The position numbers and the translations under genes were made by a program. A DNA stretch of 64,000 bases from positions 124,001 to 188,000 of the forward strand of contig JASJCQ010000004.1 of assembly GCA_030065915.1 (NCBI GenBank). Direction: 5' to 3'. The notes beneath the pieces are model-generated. The model saw only the letters and a list, made by a program, of their open reading frames with translations. It made no database searches and was not told where the DNA came from. This document shows, piece by piece, positions 56,281 through 63,100 of the stretch. This DNA comes from Woeseiaceae bacterium (GTDB lineage Bacteria > Pseudomonadota > Gammaproteobacteria > Steroidobacterales > Woeseiaceae). How positions within the stretch are numbered: position 1 is the stretch's first letter; each line of letters starts with the position of its first letter.

Positions 56281-57174
56281 TTGAATCGTCCGCTTGCCCT
56301 CACCTTGGTCCTGCTGTGGGCTTCGACGTCGTCGGCGTCCGAGCATCTGCCCTATGTCCTCGAGTGGCCGTCATCCACCGGCGATGTCTTCATCGCGGAG
56401 ACCAGCACCTACCGGTTGCATCGCTACTACCGGTTGGATGACGGAACCGTAGCCGTCGAAAGCAGGCCGATGTCGATCGGACAGAACGGTGCCGGCAAGC
56501 GGCGAGAGGGCGACCTCAAGACGCCTTACGGTGTCTACTTTGTCGTCGACCGACTCGACACGTCACCGTTACACCCGAAGTACGGGAGTGCGGCATTCCC
56601 GCTGGACTACCCGAGCGCGAGGGACCGGCAGTTGGGCCGCACTGGCAGTGGAATCTGGCTGCACGGGGTTCTTCCAGGCACGGTCACACCGATCCCGCGT
56701 GACACGGACGGCTGCATCGCGATCAACAATGACGAATTGACCGCGTTGATACCCAGGATCGACGTGCTGTCGACGCCGTTTATCGTTACCAGGGCCATCA
56801 AGAACGACAACGAGGGGGCCAGTAGCACCCGGGATGAGCTGACTGATGCTGTAGCCCGATGGACGGACAGCCTGTCTGAAGGGCGTCTGGACAACCTGCT
56901 CGAATACTACTCGACCGAGTTTACCTACCAGGGCCTGGGTCTCGATGATTTCGCCGTGCTGCAATTCGACGAAATGCGGAGCGCGGAGGTCGCAGGCGTA
57001 TCTTTTAAGGACCTGTTTATCGCCGAAGATCCCTCCGACGATGGCGTCTTTGTCAGTCGTTTCAAGATTGCAGTTAAGCTGACCGACGGCGGCCTGCGCC
57101 AGCAGCGCAAGCGACTCTATTGGCAGAGGGACGAAGCGGGCGTCTTCAAGATCATCGCCGAGGACGAGGCATAA
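56281..57174 (+). CDS. L,D-transpeptidase (YkuD) with C-terminal NTF2-like domain
   Basis: 297 residues from a TTG start right behind the preceding stop. A signal peptide (about 1-20) is followed by the YkuD fold: KTPYGVYFV, then GIWLHGV with H129 and DTDGCIAI with the catalytic C145. Such enzymes crosslink peptidoglycan stems or attach proteins to them in the periplasm. Residues about 185-297 (WTDSLSEGRLDNLLEYYS and later strands) look like an NTF2/SnoaL-type cup, an added substrate or partner domain. It is probably co-transcribed with the upstream coiled-coil protein and ends at a strong hairpin. Confidence 0.87.
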   Translation: MNRPLALTLVLLWASTSSASEHLPYVLEWPSSTGDVFIAETSTYRLHRYYRLDDGTVAVESRPMSIGQNGAGKRREGDLKTPYGVYFVVDRLDTSPLHPKYGSAAFPLDYPSARDRQLGRTGSGIWLHGVLPGTVTPIPRDTDGCIAINNDELTALIPRIDVLSTPFIVTRAIKNDNEGASSTRDELTDAVARWTDSLSEGRLDNLLEYYSTEFTYQGLGLDDFAVLQFDEMRSAEVAGVSFKDLFIAEDPSDDGVFVSRFKIAVKLTDGGLRQQRKRLYWQRDEAGVFKIIAEDEA

Positions 57175-57176
57175 TA

Positions 57177-57208
57177 AAAGCCCGGCTGCTTTCAAGCAAC
57201 CGGGCTTT
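57177..57208. terminator. Bidirectional terminator between L,D-transpeptidase and dsbA
   Basis: AAAGCCCGG and CCGGGCTTT arms with a nested TGCTT/AAGCA stem. T-rich bases lie on the right arm for plus-strand transcripts and after the left arm on the minus strand, between two convergent genes. Confidence 0.85.
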
Positions 57209-57229
57209 GTCTGTACGACAGCGTCGCGA

Positions 57230-58069
57230 TTAACGAATGGCTTCGCGTGCCGTAAGCTCGTCGATGATCTCGATCAGCTTCGTGTAGCTACCCGCTTCGG
57301 AACCGCCGGTACGGTATTTGCCGTTGACGACGATCGCCGGGACGCTGGCGATGCTGTAACGACGTGCCAGGTCCTTCGCTTTGCGGATGTTCTGGTCGAC
57401 CTCGAACGAACTCCACGTCTTGTCGAAATCTTCCTGGCTGATGCCGACACGCTCAAACAGCTGGTAGATCGCCTTCTCGGACGTCAGGCGATTGCCGCGA
57501 CGGTGGTACTCCTCGAATACCATGTTGCGGAAGCTGGCCGGATCTTCGATCTGGCCGTTACGCGCCAGGACTTCTTCTGTGTAGAAGAGGCGAGCGTGCA
57601 GTTCGAGCACCGGCTGCCACATGGCCGGGATCTTGACGAAGCGGACGTTGGGATCCTTCTGTGCCTTCCAGCGATTCAGGTACGGCTCGAAGTCGTAGCA
57701 GTGCGGGCAGCCGTACCAGAAGAACTCGACGACCTCGATCTTGTCCGCGCCGCCCCAGGTGGGCTGGCTCGGGACCATGCGCGCGAAATGCGTGCCTTCC
57801 TTGAACTGCCACTCACGCGCTGCCGCGGGCTCAGTCTGCTGCGCGAGTACGATGGGCTGGTCGTCTTCCTCGACAACGTCTTCGGCCGCCGATTCCTCGA
57901 CGACCTGCAACGCTTCTTCCGCGGCCTCTTCGACCTGCTCGGATGCGGCTTCTTCTACGGGCGCCTCTTCAACAGCCGGTGTCTCCTCAGTGATTGCCGG
58001 CGTCTCGGCCTGCTCGCCGGAGCAGGCGACCAGCGCCAGCGCAAGCAGGATCAGGAAACTGTTTTTCAT
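57230..58069 (-). CDS. dsbA: Lipoprotein thiol:disulfide interchange protein, DsbA family
   Basis: 279 residues. The lipobox ALVAC (C16) anchors it to a membrane. Residues about 18-75 are a very acidic, alanine-rich linker (E, A, P, V). The thioredoxin-fold DsbA domain starts near 85 with the active site FFWYGCPHC (C121, C124); the cis-proline loop is ASVPAIVVNG (about 250). It oxidises cysteines of exported proteins, such as cytochromes c and pilins encoded in this window. The long acidic spacer plus lipid anchor is not the common soluble form. Downstream of cytochrome c4 on the same strand. Confidence 0.92.
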   Translation of the reverse strand: MKNSFLILLALALVACSGEQAETPAITEETPAVEEAPVEEAASEQVEEAAEEALQVVEESAAEDVVEEDDQPIVLAQQTEPAAAREWQFKEGTHFARMVPSQPTWGGADKIEVVEFFWYGCPHCYDFEPYLNRWKAQKDPNVRFVKIPAMWQPVLELHARLFYTEEVLARNGQIEDPASFRNMVFEEYHRRGNRLTSEKAIYQLFERVGISQEDFDKTWSSFEVDQNIRKAKDLARRYSIASVPAIVVNGKYRTGGSEAGSYTKLIEIIDELTAREAIR

Positions 58070-58138
58070 AGTGATTACTCTCTTTCAGCTGCCGTAATCA
58101 GACCACGGCAGGCTCAGGATGTTCAGAATCGGGAGTGC

Positions 58139-58762
58139 TTAGCGCAGGCCCTGCACGTAAGACGCGACGGCTACGATATCCTCTTCGGTCAGGCGGCTTG
58201 CGATGTTCTGCATGACCTGCTCTTTGCCGCCGGACTGCCGAGCACCGGATGCGTAGTCGCGCAGCGTCTGCGCCGTGTAGGTCGCGTGCTGCCCGTTCAG
58301 GGCCGGGTAGGCAGCCGCCGCGACGCCGCGGCCTTTCGGGCCGTGGCAGGCGATGCAGGCGGCAATGTCCCGGTCCTTGTCACCGCCGCGGTACAGGGCT
58401 TCTCCGCGAGGAATCAGGTCCGGGTCGGCGACCGGCTGCGCGGCAGCTTCCAGGCCCTCAAAATAGACCGCCAGGTTCTTCATATCGTCTTCGGACAGCA
58501 TCATGGCCTGGCCGTTCATCAACGCGTTGTTGCGCTCACCGTCCTTGAATGCCTGCAGCTGTTCGACGATGTACTTGGCGTGCTGCCCGGCAAGGCTCGG
58601 CCACGTCGGATTGACGCTGTTGCCGTCCGCGCCATGACACGCTGCGCAGGTAATCGATTTGGCTTTGCCCGCCTCTGCGGAACCGTCAACGAGGCTGTCC
58701 GCCGTCGCCGGGCCTGCTGCGAGTACGACGCACAGGAGTGCGCTAAAGCTCAATTTGTTCAT
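58139..58762 (-). CDS. Dihaem cytochrome c4
   Basis: 207 residues. A signal peptide (about 1-21) precedes two similar cytochrome c domains with C39-A-A-C42-H43 and C136-I-A-C139-H140; methionines such as the one in MNGQAMMLS and in KEQVMQNIA supply sixth ligands. Periplasmic electron carrier, often the donor to cbb3 oxidases, so it could feed the oxidase at 5-8 kb. It is divergent from engB and followed by dsbA, an order conserved in many gammaproteobacteria. Confidence 0.93.
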   Translation of the reverse strand: MNKLSFSALLCVVLAAGPATADSLVDGSAEAGKAKSITCAACHGADGNSVNPTWPSLAGQHAKYIVEQLQAFKDGERNNALMNGQAMMLSEDDMKNLAVYFEGLEAAAQPVADPDLIPRGEALYRGGDKDRDIAACIACHGPKGRGVAAAAYPALNGQHATYTAQTLRDYASGARQSGGKEQVMQNIASRLTEEDIVAVASYVQGLR

Positions 58763-58931
58763 ATTGTCTAACCGTTATCCGATTTCGACGGCCCTGGCCA
58801 TCGACCTATCACAGAGTCTGATCGGGGAACGCCGGAGGGCGTCTTGCCGCGTGAGGCCGAACCGGTCAAACTGCCCGTGGCCGCGCCTCGCGGGGCTGAA
58901 TTATACACACAAAGCCCGAGGCATACCGCCC

Positions 58932-59519
58932 ATGTCATTGTATCCCGACGCAGTTTTCATAAAGAGCGCAAACGCTTTGTCGCAGTTCGTGCCGGATACC
59001 GGCGGCGAGGTTGCCTTTGCGGGCCGATCGAACGCCGGGAAGTCCAGCGCGATCAATATTATTGTCAACCGTCGGCAGTTCGCCCGGACCAGCAAGACGC
59101 CGGGACGGACGCAGCTCGTCAACTTCTTCAGCCTCGACGGCGACCGGCGTATCGTCGATCTGCCGGGCTACGGCTTCGCACGCGTCGCCGATGCGATGCG
59201 GGAACACTGGGGAAACCTGATCGCCGATTACTTCGAGACGCGGAAAAGCCTGAAGGGACTGATACTCATTGTCGACATCCGGCGCCAGCTGACCGACTTC
59301 GATCGCCAGATGCTGGAGTTCGCCGAAAGCGTCGGCCTGCCGGTACACGTGTTGCTAACCAAGTCCGACAAGCTAAAGAGAGGCCAGGCGGCCAACGCAT
59401 TGCTGGCGGTCAGAAAGGAACTCGGCGACCGCGCCAGTGTGCAGTTGTTTTCGGCGCTGAAGCGCAGCGGCGAGGACGAAGCGCGTCGGGTTCTGGAACG
59501 GTTCCTCGAGGCTGCATAA
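58932..59519 (+). CDS. engB: Ribosome biogenesis GTP-binding protein EngB (YihA/YsxC)
   Basis: 195 residues from the ATG at 58932; upstream TTG starts would read into the cytochrome c4 promoter. G1 GRSNAGKSS (31-39), the G2 threonine in KTPGRT, G3 DLPGYG (76-81), G4 TKSD and G5 SALK are all in place. EngB is an essential GTPase for assembly of the large ribosomal subunit. A poly-A stretch at its stop is at the same time the T-run of a terminator of a minus-strand small RNA that ends here. Confidence 0.95.
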   Translation: MSLYPDAVFIKSANALSQFVPDTGGEVAFAGRSNAGKSSAINIIVNRRQFARTSKTPGRTQLVNFFSLDGDRRIVDLPGYGFARVADAMREHWGNLIADYFETRKSLKGLILIVDIRRQLTDFDRQMLEFAESVGLPVHVLLTKSDKLKRGQAANALLAVRKELGDRASVQLFSALKRSGEDEARRVLERFLEAA

Positions 59520-59546
59520 AAAAGCCCCGGGGTATTCGCCCGGGGC
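59518..59546 (-). terminator. Intrinsic terminator of the small RNA
   Basis: On the minus strand: GCCCCGGG, 7-base loop, CCCGGGGC (59546-59524) followed by six T (59523-59518). On the plus strand no T-run follows, so it serves the leftward transcript; its end overlaps the engB stop codon. Confidence 0.88.
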
Positions 59547-59625
59547 AATCGGTAAGTCACGGCCGGCTTGGGGCCCGGCCGCACGCCTGTTTAGGGAGGA
59601 AACAGGCAAGTGACTTATGCACTCA
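59518..59625 (-). ncRNA. Candidate small RNA in the Spot 42 / ErsA / sX13 position next to engB
   Basis: Read leftwards, about 108 nt, convergent with engB. An 8-base-pair closing stem (59610-59617 with 59553-59560) encloses two hairpins. Hairpin 1 (59585-59607) has eight pairs and the loop CCUCCCU; hairpin 2 (59561-59580) has six GC pairs and the loop GCCCCAAG. A terminator hairpin with six U ends the RNA. C-rich loops in such a frame recall Xanthomonas sX13; Spot 42 in E. coli and ErsA in Pseudomonas lie at this same side of engB. The loops are complementary to ribosome binding sites. The 5' end is estimated from the promoter-like boxes. Expression is not shown by sequence alone. Confidence 0.75.
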
Positions 59626-59630
59626 GAGAT

Positions 59631-59658
59631 TTAGAGTCTGGACTCATTCTAAAGTTCC
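59631..59658 (-). promoter_or_regulatory. Sigma-E (RpoE/AlgU)-like promoter of the small RNA
   Basis: On the minus strand: GGAACTT (59658-59652), a 15-base spacer and CTCTAA (59636-59631), compared with the sigma-E boxes GGAACTT and GTCTAA. Initiation is expected near 59625. ErsA in Pseudomonas is driven by the sigma-E relative AlgU. Confidence 0.68.
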
Positions 59659-59790
59659 AGCGCTGACACAAGTAATTGATTTATCTAGGTATTGCGTGCC
59701 GAAATCGAAAATCACCACGTGAATCTTACAAATCGAGGAAAGACGCGGGCGGAGAATCCTGTTCCCCGCCTGGCCGTCTTCGGGGGGGGG

Positions 59791-60519
59791 CTAGGCTGCG
59801 TGCGTCATGTCATAGACCATTTTCTCGAGCTGACGGTAGTCATCGGACCATGCATTGAACATGCCTTCGCTGGCTCCGTCCGGGAAGATATCTGCATGTC
59901 CCGCCTCGATGCCGGCGAGGATGTTGGCTGCCGTCTCCTCCGGTGAGGTCTTGTCCATATCGATGTCGCGCGCCATGTCGGTGTCGATAGGCCCGGGATT
60001 GACGGTCTGTACCGAGATACCTTTCGACGCAAGCTCGATGCGCAATCCCTGGGACGCCGACCACAAGGCCGATTTCGAAGCGCTGTAGCCGCCGAGCGCC
60101 GGGAAACTGACAAATGCCGCAATGGTGACGACGTTAACGATACCGGCATCGGGCTTGATCTCGAGGACGGGGACGAACTCGCGAATCACGTCCAAAGTAC
60201 CGTAGTAGTTCACGTTCATGTCGTATTCGAAATCGGCTTTTCGTGCCGTGATCAGGCTGCCCGGGGATAACACGCCTGCGTTGTTGATCAGCAAGTCCGT
60301 GTCACTTGCGGCCTTGGCTGCGTCCCGAACCTGGTCTTCGTTCGTGATGTCGAGTTCGAGCGGCAAGACGCGGTCGTCGCCAAAGTCAGGCAGTGACGAA
60401 CTCCTGCGCGCGGCGGCGTAGACCTTTTTGACGTCCTTCTCCAGGAGTCCTTCAACGAGTGCCTTGCCAATGCCGCGATTAGCGCCTGTGACCAGTACGG
60501 TTTTGTTCTTCAATGTCAT
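59791..60519 (-). CDS. Short-chain dehydrogenase/reductase
   Basis: About 242 residues from the ATG at 60519 (AGAGAG before it). Cofactor motif TGANRGIG (11-18), NNAG (79-82) and the catalytic GGYSASK with Y145 and K149 are present. The residue 13 before the tyrosine, normally the catalytic serine, is threonine (T132). The C-terminus is standard for classical SDRs. Substrate unknown; NADP preference is likely from the R residues after strand 2. It is divergent from a LysR regulator that probably controls it. A run of nine G lies right behind the stop. Confidence 0.88.
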   Translation of the reverse strand: MTLKNKTVLVTGANRGIGKALVEGLLEKDVKKVYAAARRSSSLPDFGDDRVLPLELDITNEDQVRDAAKAASDTDLLINNAGVLSPGSLITARKADFEYDMNVNYYGTLDVIREFVPVLEIKPDAGIVNVVTIAAFVSFPALGGYSASKSALWSASQGLRIELASKGISVQTVNPGPIDTDMARDIDMDKTSPEETAANILAGIEAGHADIFPDGASEGMFNAWSDDYRQLEKMVYDMTHAA

Positions 60520-60563
60520 CTCTCTGTCTCCAAATGTGGTGGGGTGTTGAGGCAAAGTATCGA

Positions 60564-60621
60564 CTGTGCATGAATGGTCGTAAATAGTTATTATTGACAA
60601 TCATATGTGCATAAATGCACA
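60564..60621. promoter_or_regulatory. Two operator-like sites between the SDR and LysR genes
   Basis: A perfect palindrome TGTGCATAAATGCACA (60606-60621) and a half-conserved copy starting TGTGCATGAATG (60564-60579). Their starts are 42 bases apart, four helical turns, as expected for a LysR tetramer. A TTGACA lies at 60594-60599. Confidence 0.55.
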
Positions 60622-60634
60622 GGTTGGATTGGAC

Positions 60635-61507
60635 ATGAATTGGGACGACTTTCGCTACTTTCTCGCACTTTGCCGCGACGGCTCCGTGAGCCGGGCGGGG
60701 CAAACGCTCGGCGTTACGCATACGACGGTCGCGCGCCGCATCCAGGCCCTTGAAGCGGCGTTGCAGACTCGTCTGTTCGACCGGACGCCTGACGGCTACG
60801 TCATGACGCAGGCTGCCGAGACTGTGTTCGAGGACGTCGAGCGCATCGAAAGCCGCGTGCACACAATTGACCGCCAGGTTGTGGGACGTGACCTCGACCT
60901 GAGCGGACCGCTAACGATCACGACGCCCTACGACTTCGCCATTGCGGCCCTGCTGCCCGGGTTCAAAAAGTTTCGACGCCAGTACCCGCGTATCAATCTC
61001 ACCTTGTCGACGACCACGAGCTTCGTCGACCTGTCGGCGCGCGAAGCAGACATCGCCGTTCGCCTCACAGCCAAGCCGCCGGAAAACCTGGTAGGTCGCC
61101 AGGTCCTGCCGCTACGCCACGGCATCTACACGACGCGCGCTTACCTGCGATCTTCAGGAGAGGGCCCTGAGTTGATCCTGTTCAGCCGCGGCGACGAACG
61201 CCCCGACTGGGCAACGATGCATTTCCCGAATGCGCCTGTTGCGCTGCGGACGGACAATGTCGCGACAATGCGCGCTGCCGTCCTCGCCGGTATGGGTATC
61301 GCCCGAATCCCTTGCTTTATCGGTGACGCCGACAAGCGCCTGTGCCGCCTGGACCTGGAGATGCCGGTGTCCGACTGGGGGATATGGATTTTGAGCCATG
61401 TCGATCTCCGTTCGACGGCGCGAGTGCGCGTGGCGAGAGAATTCCTCGCCGATACAATCCTCGAGAAGCGGGCGCTGATACTTGGGGAGGAATCTCGGTA
61501 CGCTTGA
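60635..61507 (+). CDS. LysR-family transcriptional regulator
   Basis: About 290 residues from the ATG at 60635 (GGATTGGAC before it); an ATG at 60605 lies within the operator palindrome and is less likely. The wHTH covers residues 1-60 (DGSVSRAGQTLGVTHTTVARRIQALE, then LFDR), and the effector domain starts near 85 (LSGPLTITTPYDF). It resembles the group that sits divergently beside SDR or aldo-keto genes and regulates them. No terminator is obvious behind it. Confidence 0.9.
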   Translation: MNWDDFRYFLALCRDGSVSRAGQTLGVTHTTVARRIQALEAALQTRLFDRTPDGYVMTQAAETVFEDVERIESRVHTIDRQVVGRDLDLSGPLTITTPYDFAIAALLPGFKKFRRQYPRINLTLSTTTSFVDLSAREADIAVRLTAKPPENLVGRQVLPLRHGIYTTRAYLRSSGEGPELILFSRGDERPDWATMHFPNAPVALRTDNVATMRAAVLAGMGIARIPCFIGDADKRLCRLDLEMPVSDWGIWILSHVDLRSTARVRVAREFLADTILEKRALILGEESRYA

Positions 61508-61594
61508 GCGCATTGCCCACACTACGTTTGCTTCCCAACATCGATTCAATATCGCCATGAGCAAAGGACTCTCCTTTTATACACCCCGGTCAGC

Positions 61595-61624
61595 AGCGGC
61601 TGCTTCTGGCCAATTGCAGCCGCT
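61595..61624. repeat. Perfect hairpin repeat with GCTTCTGGCC
   Basis: AGCGGCTGC (61595-61603) and GCAGCCGCT (61616-61624) around a 12-base loop. It shares GCTTCTGGCC with the repeat at 62981-63054 on the other side of the AraC gene. Confidence 0.65.
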
Positions 61625-61662
61625 CGAGCGACGTTCTTAGGGTTGCTATGGACTACTGCTAA

Positions 61663-61704
61663 TGACCCAAATCAGACGCTCGCCTCAGGGGCGGGTTTGG
61701 GTCA
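61663..61704. repeat. REP-like inverted repeat
   Basis: TGACCCAAA (61663-61671) and TTTGGGTCA (61696-61704), with an inner CGCC/GGCG stem. No transposase gene is near. Confidence 0.55.
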
Positions 61705-62003
61705 GGTCTTGCCTCTGTACATCGATAGAATCGGAGGCCACATACGTGCAATAACGACCCTTCGAATACCAACCTAGCCCGCGTCAATCGGGTGATGGAC
61801 CAAGAATTTCGCACTCGAACACTTAGCCCGTGCCGTCATCATCTTCCTGAGAATTTGTCTCGTCTAATTGGGAATTACCCTCTTTCCAAGCGTTGCGGAT
61901 GAAGTGCTTGTAAAGGTGTCCGCTCTTCTACCCGTGTTTTGCCCAAAAGAGCAAGAAAAGGTGAGACGACACCGATGAGAGTTAAGTACCATGAAGTCAC
62001 CCC

Positions 62004-62894
62004 ATGAGAAGTCGGACAATGAACTGGCGAGAGCGAATGGACGCGGCGGTTGCGTACATCGAAGCAAACATAGAACGTCCGCTTCGACTTGAGGATGTTG
62101 CCAAAGTAGCGTGCTGTTCAAAATACCACTTTCATCGAATGTTCTATGCCAGTGTTGGCATTACCTGTGCGGAATATGTCAGGCGGCGAAAGCTCACGTT
62201 GGCCGCTGTTGAGATACTGAACAGCGAAAGAAGCATCGCCGACATAGCGTCGACGTTTGGATACGAATCTCACAATGCTTTTACACGAGCATTTCGCAGT
62301 TTTCACCGAGTAAATCCCGGTACCGTCCGAACGAGTTCAGCTTCGCTTTCTTCTTGCAGCCGCGTCACCTTTCCTGGAGTTAGAATTGGAGAAAAGATGG
62401 ACTACAACATCGTCAAGAAACCTGAACTGAAAATAGTTGGAAAAGCCAAGAGCTTTAGCTTCGACGAGTTCGTCAAGGATGGGCGTAAGTTCTGGAAGAC
62501 GTATGTTGGATCGCGCGACTATCAAAGCCTCTATGACCTGAATGGCGGCAAACCAGGTCCAATAGTCAACGCACCCTTGCTATCAGCGTACTTTCCGAAA
62601 GAAGATGGGAGTCGAGACGAATTCGTCGACGTGCTGGCTCTAGAGGCGGAAGCAGGAATGGACTGCAGTGGATTCGAAGTCCACACGGTCCCTGCGGCGA
62701 CGTACGCCGAGTTCACTTGCACTTACAAGTCCTCAATGAACACAAACCGCTACATCTACGGAACTTGGTTCTCATCAACCGGGTATGAACGAGATGGGAG
62801 TAAGCCGGATATCGCTGCATACTTCCCAATTCCGTTTAGATCTATGAGCGATATGACGGTTCGATGGTGGATTCCGGTAGTAGGTGAGAACTAG
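62004..62894 (+). CDS. AraC-family regulator with GyrI-like effector domain
   Basis: 296 residues; an ATG at 62019 would give 291 and fits the usual family start (MNWRERMDAA) equally well. Two HTHs lie at about 10-110: LEDVAKVACCSKYHFHRMFYAS and SIADIASTFGYESHNAFTRAFRSF, then VNPG. The C-terminal domain (about 130-296) has KPELKIVGKAKSF and VPAATYAEFTCTY, as in GyrI/Rob-like drug-sensing domains. It likely senses a small hydrophobic compound. The gene is poorer in GC than its neighbours and flanked by related hairpin repeats, which suggests recent arrival. No partner gene is adjacent. Confidence 0.87.
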   Translation: MRSRTMNWRERMDAAVAYIEANIERPLRLEDVAKVACCSKYHFHRMFYASVGITCAEYVRRRKLTLAAVEILNSERSIADIASTFGYESHNAFTRAFRSFHRVNPGTVRTSSASLSSCSRVTFPGVRIGEKMDYNIVKKPELKIVGKAKSFSFDEFVKDGRKFWKTYVGSRDYQSLYDLNGGKPGPIVNAPLLSAYFPKEDGSRDEFVDVLALEAEAGMDCSGFEVHTVPAATYAEFTCTYKSSMNTNRYIYGTWFSSTGYERDGSKPDIAAYFPIPFRSMSDMTVRWWIPVVGEN

Positions 62895-62980
62895 ATCAAA
62901 GTGGCGACTTCGCTATAGCGAATGCTCCTCACCAAACCACTGGCCAGCGGCCATTCTTGACCCAGAATTGCCGCTCGCGA

Positions 62981-63054
62981 CCGTCCGCTTCTGGCCGAAA
63001 GCTAGCACTCTTGCCGCGTTTGCCCCAATGGCTGCTTTCAAAGAAAGCGGACGG
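62981..63054. repeat. Spaced inverted repeat with GCTTCTGGCC motif
   Basis: CCGTCCGCTT (62981-62990) and AAGCGGACGG (63045-63054) are perfect 10-base arms 54 bases apart; the left arm continues into CTGGCCGAAAGC. It shares GCTTCTGGCC with the hairpin at 61595-61624. Confidence 0.6.
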
Positions 63055-63100
63055 AGGCTGCTAAGATATCAAGCACCTGCGGTTTGCGGAGAAGTGGAAC

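Larger units (their letters stand above)
61508..62003. other. Gene-free region with hairpin and REP-like repeats
   Basis: About 500 bases, AT-richer than the surroundings, without a convincing gene. It holds the inverted repeats at 61595-61624 and 61663-61704, the latter continuing into GGGTCAGGTCTTGCC, a phrase I associate with REP/IS200-like transposase neighbourhoods. It may mark the left side of an acquired segment carrying the AraC gene. Confidence 0.45.

Noticed and set aside
59524..59546. Terminator of engB on the plus strand
   Set aside because: The hairpin is followed by AATCGG on the plus strand; the T-run exists only for minus-strand transcription, so it belongs to the small RNA, though it may hinder readthrough both ways.
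62981..63054. Integron attC site
   Set aside because: The arms lack the R'/R'' core (GTTRRRY/RYYYAAC) and no integrase or cassette array is present.
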